A DNA stretch of 64,000 nt from Dactylonectria macrodidyma (Eukaryota > Ascomycota > Sordariomycetes > Hypocreales > Nectriaceae). A program made the position numbers and the translations under genes. Under the pieces are notes generated by a model that worked only from the letters and a program-made list of their open reading frames with translations, ran no database searches and was not told the DNA's origin. Location of the stretch: the NCBI GenBank assembly GCA_020744425.1, contig JAGMUV010000047.1, positions 124,001 to 188,000 on the forward strand, given 5' to 3'. Below are positions 57,563 through 64,000 of the stretch, piece by piece (positions within the stretch are counted from its first letter, which is position 1; each line of letters starts with the position of its first letter).

Positions 57563-58745
57563 TATATTGCAATATACCCCATATGATATGGACTTTCTCA
57601 TATTGTAACAATATAATATGAAGATTTTGATATTGTGACAATATAATATGAGGATGTCCATATTGGCAATATATTATTTATATTGGGTTATCAATCCTGG
57701 GGCGAATTCGCCTCTTGACGGTAGCCAGACAGGCCTTACCCTATACCAGCCACAGCGATACTTGGCTTTTATTGGCTGGCATTCACTTCGACACACGTCT
57801 TTGTTGACAGTCATTCCTAACACGCGACCACGCGTTTCTTCCACGCGCCAGGGAAGGCATAGCCGGTACGGACGACGTTGGGCTGGGCATCCCGGTGGTG
57901 CCTGTCAATATTTGCCATCGCCACCACTGCCCATTTTCTTTATCACCGTCGAGCCTACTGACTAACCGTACCGCCATGCCTCAACAACGCCTCCCTTTTG
58001 ACCAATGGTCGCAACGAAGAGAGTCGTCAATCTCAGTCGACGTTTCGGAGTTTTCCAGCCGGCAGTTGAATGACCTAGACCAGAGCCAAACGCCCAAATG
58101 CCAGTCATCTCGACCTCGCACAGCCTCCACAACCTCCTCCACCAAGCCCAGAACGTCATGAGTCTTCTCTCATATGCCAGACGAGGAGATGGAGACGAGA
58201 TACTACAATCCGCGGACCGGAAAAGAAGAGTGGCGTTGTAAACATTGTGACAGAGCATCCGTCACTCATCACGGACGAATACGAGCGTTATTGCAAGTCT
58301 GAACGGGTTTATGGCCTTGCATGGCGGCTAGAGAAGACGCAGCAGAAAAACTACCCGAGCCTGAGCAAGATGGCCGTGGATATATTGTCAATTCCTGCAA
58401 TGTCTGCGGAGCCCGAACGACTCTTCTCTGGGGCAAAGATAACGATTACAGACCGTCGAAATCGACTTGGGAGTGATGTAATTGAAGCATTGGAGTGCCT
58501 GAAGTCATGGTTTGGGATACGAGATTTTCAAGGTGACGAGATTTTCGCTGAGGCAGTTGAATGATGAGGTCACGTGGAATATATTGGATGTATTGTCACA
58601 CTGCCAATATATTGGGTTCTTGGCAATACAATACAATATGGGTCCTGTTCATATTGGGTAATACAATATAAGTTAGCCTCTTGGCAATACGGTATTATTG
58701 CAAGGGGGTCCATATTGCCAATATACGTATTGTTTATATTATTAG
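57563..58745 (+). mobile_element. Internally deleted hAT element with ATATTG-type subterminal repeats
   Basis: Both ends (57563-57690 and 58570-58745) are dense in CAATATATTGG/CATATTG words. Between them a start at 57976 (MPQQRLPFDQWSQRRES), a BED-finger piece (GKEEWRCKHC, near 58205-58245) and a C-terminal dimerisation domain (58247-58564, YPSLSKMAVDILSIPAMSAEPERLFSGAK) lie in three different frames. The middle of the transposase is missing, so it is a deletion derivative of a related copy. Confidence 0.65.
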
Positions 58746-58749
58746 CAAC

Positions 58750-61078
58750 ACTGGCGACAACAAGGGCATCAGCATTTACTATACCGCGACCGATCAGCAT
58801 GAGCAGAATGGGATTGTAGAGGCCTTTAATCGTGTGCTTCAAGAAAAGGTTACACCTACACTCGAGCGATCAAGCCTGCCACGGAAGCTCTGGCCCTATA
58901 TCCTCTACGCGGCCGTGTACATACGGAACGGGAGCCCTAGCAAGGCCCTGAACAAGACACCCTATGAGGCGTGGTTCGGAGACAAGCCTGACCTCTCTCA
59001 CCTCCGCGTTATTGGAGCGAATGGATGGGCAATATTGCCATCCGTCAAAAGGCAAAAGCTGCGTGCAAAGACGATTCAGTGTCGGCTTCTTGGATATCAA
59101 GGCTCCAGTAACTACATTGTTGTAGACAACAACAATCGAGTCTTCATCGCCAACAATGTCATCTTCGACGAATCCAACTTCCACGAGGCAACAGAACGCC
59201 TACTGGATCAAAGAGAACGAGAAGCGACGGACCTACCTTGTATCCAGAGTTAGAACTTTCACCCAAAAAGGCAGCTCTGTCACGACACGATGCCACGCCA
59301 CGAGTTGAGGAAATTATGTCGGAGGACGAAGCAGACACTATTCATGTACGTACACCCGAGCCTCAACATGACCCGACCGGGGCGATAGACCGGGACGAAG
59401 AGCTCCGAGTCTCGCAGAGATCGACCAAGGCAAAGCTTCCTTCAAGGTACCTGCTCTTAGGAACCAATACTCTCACAAACCTCGTGTGCGCCCACGTCAA
59501 TCTTGCGGCTTCCTTGGAAGACGAGGCGGAACCTCGAACGATAAAGGAGGCCCAAGATTCCCTTCAGTGGGAGAACTGGTTCAAGGGATTGACTGCCGAG
59601 GTGGGCTCCATTAAGCAGAACGGAGTCTACACCTTGGTAAAGCTGCCACCGAACCGGAAGGCACTGAGGGCAAGTGGGTATTCAAACTCAAGAGGGGAGC
59701 GAATGGAGAAATCCTGCGGTTTAAAGCACGCTACGTGGTCCGAGGCTTCGAGCAACAAGAAGGAATCGACTTAAACGAGACGTTTGCCTCAGTCGTCAAG
59801 CCTATGACCTACAAGGCAATCTTCGCTATAGCCGCAGCGCTTGACCTTGAGCTCGAACAAATGGATGTCAAAACTGCTTTTCTCTACGGGAATATCGACG
59901 AAGAGATCTACGTTGGGCAGCCAGAGTGCTTCGATGACGGGATCGGAAGAGTCTGGAAACTACGAAAAGCCTTATACGGGTTGAAGCAATCACCTAGAAT
60001 ATGGTACCAGACTCTCTCGTTATTCCTCGAAGAACAGGGATTCCAGCCCCTCGTTTCCGACATGGGTGTCTTCGTCAAAGGCCAAACCTATATGGCCGTT
60101 TACGTGGACGACCTACTCATTGCAGGACAATCAAAAGGGGACATCGAGATGATCAAACAAAGCCTCAATCAGCGGTTCAGCATGACAGACCTGGGGCCCT
60201 GCCATTTCTACCTAGGAATGTCGATTACTCGGAACCGCAGACAGCGAAGACTGAGCCTCTCGCAAAAGGGTTACATTGAGAAAGTCCTAAAGGAATTCGG
60301 ACTGTGGGACTCCAAACCGACTGCGACCCCAGTGGCAACAGCGAAGCTAGAACCTGCCCTCGACGATACCGAAACTCACTCAGACCGAAAGCACTGGTAC
60401 GCTGAGGCAATCGGATGTCTGATGTACGCGATGCTAGGGACCAGAACAGACATTGCATTCGGCGTCTCACTATGCAGCCGCTATCTCGCAAAACCTACGA
60501 AGGCCCACGAAGAGGCGGTGAAACGCATCATGAGGTACCTACGAGGAACCTGCGACTTCATGCTCGAGTTCCGAGGAGACCTTCGCCCGTTGACAGGCTA
60601 CACGGACTCGGACTGGGCTGGAGATACTGAGACTCGAAGGTCCACTGCGGGATACATCTTCAACGTTGGCAGCGGCGCGATAAGCTGGGCTGCAAAGCGA
60701 CAACAATCAGTGGCGCTCTCTACCTGCGAGGCGGAATACATGGGGCAGACACAGGCAACCAAGGAAGCCATCTGGTTGCGAACTTTGTTACAAGAACTCC
60801 TGGGCGGCCTAAGCGCCACAGACCATATCGCAGCAACAATTATGTACGGGGACAACCAAGGGGCAATAGCAATGGCCAAGAACCCTCAATACCACTCCCG
60901 CACAAAGCACATTGCGATTCAGGAGCACTTTGTGCGAGAAAAGACGGCCAGCGGCGAGGTTGAGATGAAATATATCCCGACCGACAAGCAAGTGGCTGAT
61001 GGACTCACAAAAGCACTTCCCAAGGATCACTTTCAGTTATTCCGGAAGGCTCTGGGAGTTGTCGGACCGGACGAGTGA
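58750..61078 (+). pseudogene. Copia-type polyprotein (integrase end, RT, RNase H), frameshifted
   Basis: Integrase part: HEQNGIVEAFNRVL and KTPYEAWFGDKPDLSHLRV...GCRLLGY-like block. Reverse transcriptase: LELEQMDVKTAFLYGNIDEE and ALYGLKQSPRIW, with the catalytic YVDD box near 60104. RNase H: GYTDSDWAGDTETRRSTAGY, STCEAEYM, GDNQGAI. Two single-base frameshifts, near 59230 and near 59671 (one G short in a G run), break the otherwise open frame; the RT-RNase H frame 59735-61078 is clean. Confidence 0.85.
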
Positions 61079-61791
61079 AGCTATTCGGGCCAGAAAAGGG
61101 GATCCACGCTACGAAGTTGTGCGATTCCTGGAACACACTCAACACATGTTACCCGTAGCTCACTACGCGAAGATCCAGTGGGAGTCTACTGCCCGATTGT
61201 CACATACAATGGGAGCTCGTCCAACTCACTCCAACTACCGCTGGAAGGTCAATAAGTGACCCGGCCGCACCGGTTGCAATTCCCGACCGGATTAGAAACT
61301 CAACAAATCCGGCAAAAGACGAACTCGAAGGCCCGGGGGCTGTATCCAGTGGACCGAGGCCGGGAAGCAAAAGCTGCATGGGTTGCAAGTCCCGAACTGG
61401 ACCATGGAACCTTGGTACTGCGAAGCAGCCGCAGTCACTGCCAACGAGCACCAAGGACCCGAGGCTGCTAACACGGCCGGGAGCGCTGCTAACACGGCGT
61501 AATGGATCCGGCAAAAGACGAATTCAAAGGCTCGGGGGCTGTATCGAGTGGACCGAAGCCGGGCAGTATGAGAAGCGCATACAGCGCTGATTGAGGACGA
61601 TACAAAAATGGGCGGCAGTGGGAGCCTTGTCATATCTAAGACAATATTCCCCACGCGCCCAGGACTGTGTCGAGCCTTGACAGGTCCAGCAGTACTCTTT
61701 CCTCTTTCACCCACGGAGGTGTTTTAAGGTTTTAATGAGATTGCTGAGATCTTAGATAGTCTAAGTACCCACCGTCTTGCTCGAGTGGGAG

Positions 61792-61944
61792 TGTTGGAAA
61801 TCACAAGTGTGTGGCGACCAAGTCGGTGGCAAGGTGTGGAAGAAGGTGGAACATTCTACAAGAGATCGTGCCTGTACATAAACAGTGGTTCCCCTACTGC
61901 ACATTTAGGATGAATTAAGGAACATGAATCTTCTCATTTCAACA
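61792..61944 (+). repeat. 3' LTR of the copia element, 153 bases
   Basis: Begins TGTTGGAAATCACAAG just after a purine-rich GAGTGGGAG tract and ends ATTTCAACA, giving the TGTTG/CAACA inverted ends of copia LTRs. A short TACATAAA sequence inside may be its TATA box. The following sequence is the LINE relic. Confidence 0.7.
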
Positions 61945-61962
61945 GATTCAATCGCGGCCGGA

Positions 61963-62523
61963 CTGTGCCTGGGTACCACGCTTCCGCGCCGTGGAGCAGG
62001 ACTGGTTTGACATATGCTCTGACGGCGCTTCGTATGGCGCTGGGCAGCGGGCCATGTTTCGTATTGTGAGTTCGCGCAAGTGGTAGGCGACTGCTTGCGC
62101 TTTCGCTGTCCACTTCTTTAAGTGGATTCAGAATGATAGTCTGCTGTCTAGCCAGATGCCTAGCAAGCGTAGAGCCGCTTCAGGATGTTTCACGGCATCA
62201 CCGTGACGTATCGCCGGGGCGGTCTTGAGTTTGCTGCGAGAGAAGTGCATGACATCCGTCTTCTTCGGGTCGAAAGATACGCCGTTTGCCGCGCCCCAGT
62301 GGACCAGTCCTTCGACGGACCTTGATGCCGCCGCCGCAGTTTCGTCCACTGTGTCACCTGTGCACAGGATGCCTGTGTCATCTGTGTCAAAGATATTACG
62401 CTCTAGCCGAGGAGGCGTCCCGACCCACTTGGGCACCGTTGTTGTGTATATAACTGGGACCTTCGTCCTCTTGACTTGGGCAGTGATCAAGGCCAACAGA
62501 CTCTCTACAACCCTCATATGCAT
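61963..62523 (-). pseudogene. Tad-type LINE reverse transcriptase relic
   Basis: The minus-strand frame 62523-62128 has NIFDTDDTGILCTG (degenerate DD box) and FDPKKTDVMHFSRSKLKTAP, then LRLLGIWLDSRLSF, the post-catalytic region of Tad1-like reverse transcriptases. After an in-frame stop it continues as KKWTAKAQAVAYHL and, in another frame, HGPLPSAIRSAVRAYVKPVLL and HGAEAWYPGT. The copia LTR truncates it at the left. No endonuclease domain is seen. Confidence 0.8.
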
Positions 62524-62769
62524 GGCATCTTCTCATTTACTTTTGACACGTTTGAGAAGGCTCAGTTCGATGTGACCGCTTGTTGGTACGGAATTGGCAC
62601 TCTCTCCTTGCATTTTGTGAGGCATGCAGCCGGGGCCGGTTTCCGGGCCCGCAATCCTGATTCGGTGTGTCTCTCCCTTCCTCCATTTAGTTGCGGTGCT
62701 GTACCCCGCCTGAAGGGGCCTCCAGGCAAATGCTGACCTCCCCTATCCTCCTAGCTGACGCCCATCATA

Positions 62770-63006
62770 TTGAGGATGTCGAAGTTAAAGCGGCACACCT
62801 TATTCATTGATGAAGATGCGGTGGGGTTTATTCCAACACCAAGGCGTGATGATGGCCCACTACAGATTCCAGTACCAGATACGTATAGGAAAGAAGGGAT
62901 TCGTGTCTCAACTCCCCGGAATTATCGAGAGAGGGTTCAGGTTAGCATGTCAGGGTGTTTTACTGGACTGAGTCGATACATCACTATAAGAGTGCATCAC
63001 AGATAA
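62770..63006 (+). other. Unidentified open frame
   Basis: 78 codons including LKRHTLFIDEDAVGFIPTPR and IPVPDTYRKEGIRVSTPRNY. The composition looks like coding remains but I recognise no family, and no splice partners could be found. Low confidence. Confidence 0.2.
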
Positions 63007-63138
63007 ACTGTGTAGAGGTCGGTCGCAATGTCGGTCACTTTGCGTAGTCGAGTGAACGACTTCCATTTTCAACAGTTGGCACCGTCGTACATCGAGACTC
63101 ATACACACATCAACTGACCAAATCTTCAGCTCTAAAAC

Positions 63139-64000
63139 TCACGCTCCTATAAGCTTTACATCCAAGAACAGACGTCGTCCCTTCGGCTGGACGGCCCATG
63201 CATCCTTCATATGCATATCGTCTTCCTTCATGTTACTGCTCAAACTGAAGTCCAACCGCCGCACTAACCGCGGCACAGCCAGGTAAAGCTCCGTCTTGGC
63301 CAATGTCTGTCCCATGCAATTCCTTGAACCGACACTGTACGGTGTCAAAGCGGCGTTAGCATCCTCAAGATTTATACCTCGATTCATCTCGTGGTTCTCG
63401 AGCCAACGCTCAGGGATGAACTCGTCTGGTTTCGGGAAGAGTTTGGGATCGCGGTGATGAACGTAGTTCTGCATGCCGACAACAGTTCCAGGAGGGAGTG
63501 TTATATCAGTATCAGCGACGTCAAGTGGCCGACCCAGGATTCGTGGAAGAGTAGACATGATGGCTGGGAACACCCGATATGTCTCTTTGATGACGGCGTT
63601 CAGGTAGGGCAGGGCTGTGAGCTCTGCCAGTGAATCGCCAGCTCCCTCGAGTTCCTCTCGCAGCCGCTTCTGAACACGGCGGCCCTCCGGACGCGCCAGA
63701 GAGTACGTGAGGTAGATAAATGTGTGGCCGCTGACGCCACTGCCAGCGAGAACAATTCCCATGGCCTCTTCCAAAGCCTCGCGGAAGGTATAGTTCCTGC
63801 CGAGTTGCTTATTTTTCGCTTCTAGCAGAGGCGTCACGCCAAACTTCCCTTTGTCGCCATGTCCACCGTCTTGGTTTTGGAAGTCCTTCAACATGCCGAT
63901 GGTCAATGCCTCCCACTCGGCAAAAGCTCTGTAAGCATGACCCAGCAAACCTGGTATCATAGTTCTGAACCGGAATGTCTGCAACCAGGGTATGAGGATG
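63139..64000 (-). CDS. Cytochrome P450 (N-terminal part beyond window)
   Basis: Open frame running in from beyond base 64000 to the stop at 63139; about 287 C-terminal residues. Seen: an I-helix LAGSGVSGHTFIY in which the usual acidic-Thr pair (D/E-T) is replaced by H-T, ExxR as KETYRVFP, PERW as IPERWLE, and the heme loop YSVGSRNCMGQTLAKTEL with the cysteine ligand. No intron in this part. It is separated from the first-half cluster by about 28 kb of transposons, so membership is uncertain. Confidence 0.88.
   Translation of the reverse strand, partial: ILIPWLQTFRFRTMIPGLLGHAYRAFAEWEALTIGMLKDFQNQDGGHGDKGKFGVTPLLEAKNKQLGRNYTFREALEEAMGIVLAGSGVSGHTFIYLTYSLARPEGRRVQKRLREELEGAGDSLAELTALPYLNAVIKETYRVFPAIMSTLPRILGRPLDVADTDITLPPGTVVGMQNYVHHRDPKLFPKPDEFIPERWLENHEMNRGINLEDANAALTPYSVGSRNCMGQTLAKTELYLAVPRLVRRLDFSLSSNMKEDDMHMKDAWAVQPKGRRLFLDVKLIGA

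Larger units (their letters stand above)
58745..61944 (+). mobile_element. 5'-truncated Ty1/copia retrotransposon with 3' LTR
   Basis: Retains the integrase C-terminal part, reverse transcriptase, RNase H, a 0.7-kb non-coding stretch and the 3' LTR. The 5' LTR, gag, protease and integrase core are missing; the left edge abuts hAT subterminal repeats. Two 59-base direct repeats (61307-61365 and 61506-61564, about 90% identical) lie in the non-coding part. Confidence 0.8.

Noticed and set aside
1..64000. tRNA, rRNA or CRISPR features
   Set aside because: None noticed; CRISPR is not expected in a fungal nuclear genome.

Overview
This is a nuclear segment from a filamentous ascomycete (Pezizomycotina). 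Most genes are split by short introns of about 50-90 bases with GT...AG ends. Two regulators carry the fungal Zn2Cys6 domain, and the mobile DNA shows one-directional C-to-T / G-to-A decay of the kind left by repeat-induced point mutation (RIP). I could not fix the genus.

Positions 1-34.5 kb hold a gene cluster of tailoring or catabolic type: a LigB-type extradiol ring-cleavage dioxygenase (partial), an aldehyde-dehydrogenase-like protein with a C-terminal membrane segment, a cupin, a SnoaL/NTF2-like protein, two group A flavin monooxygenases, a CocE/X-Pro-peptidase-type alpha/beta hydrolase, a TRI12-type major facilitator pump, a cytochrome P450, a BBE-type FAD oxidase, a short-chain dehydrogenase, a Zn2Cys6/fungal_trans regulator and a Dabb (stress-responsive A/B barrel) protein. 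No polyketide synthase, peptide synthetase or terpene synthase lies in the window. The set would fit oxidation, ring opening and export of an aromatic compound, either as the accessory half of a biosynthetic cluster or as a catabolic cluster. Relics of a sugar transporter (10.6-10.8 kb) and an aldehyde dehydrogenase (34.6-34.8 kb) suggest past gene loss.

The most notable signal is a shared promoter word. GTGGAGCCG occurs exactly six times on either strand in my reading. Each copy lies 174-335 bases before the start codon of a different cluster gene (dioxygenase, cupin, hydrolase, BBE oxidase, dehydrogenase, Dabb). One-mismatch copies precede the P450 and the regulator itself. I saw no exact copy in the transposon-rich half. 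It is a candidate operator for one pathway regulator and it outlines the cluster.

Positions 35-63 kb are a nested transposon graveyard: a second Zn2Cys6 gene cut short and partly duplicated by RIP-marked sequence; an apparently intact pogo-type element with long terminal repeats; a hAT element carrying a 1.7-kb piece of Helitron-type sequence; a Helitron replicase relic; a nearly complete hAT transposase broken only by a 445-base solo LTR; two more hAT relics; a 5'-truncated Ty1/copia element; and a Tad-type LINE relic. A P450 gene, running off the end, resumes at 63.1 kb. Smaller elements in the first half are a 648-base non-autonomous hAT element, a fold-back repeat, and a RIP-decayed pogo element that itself contains a 212-base solo LTR.
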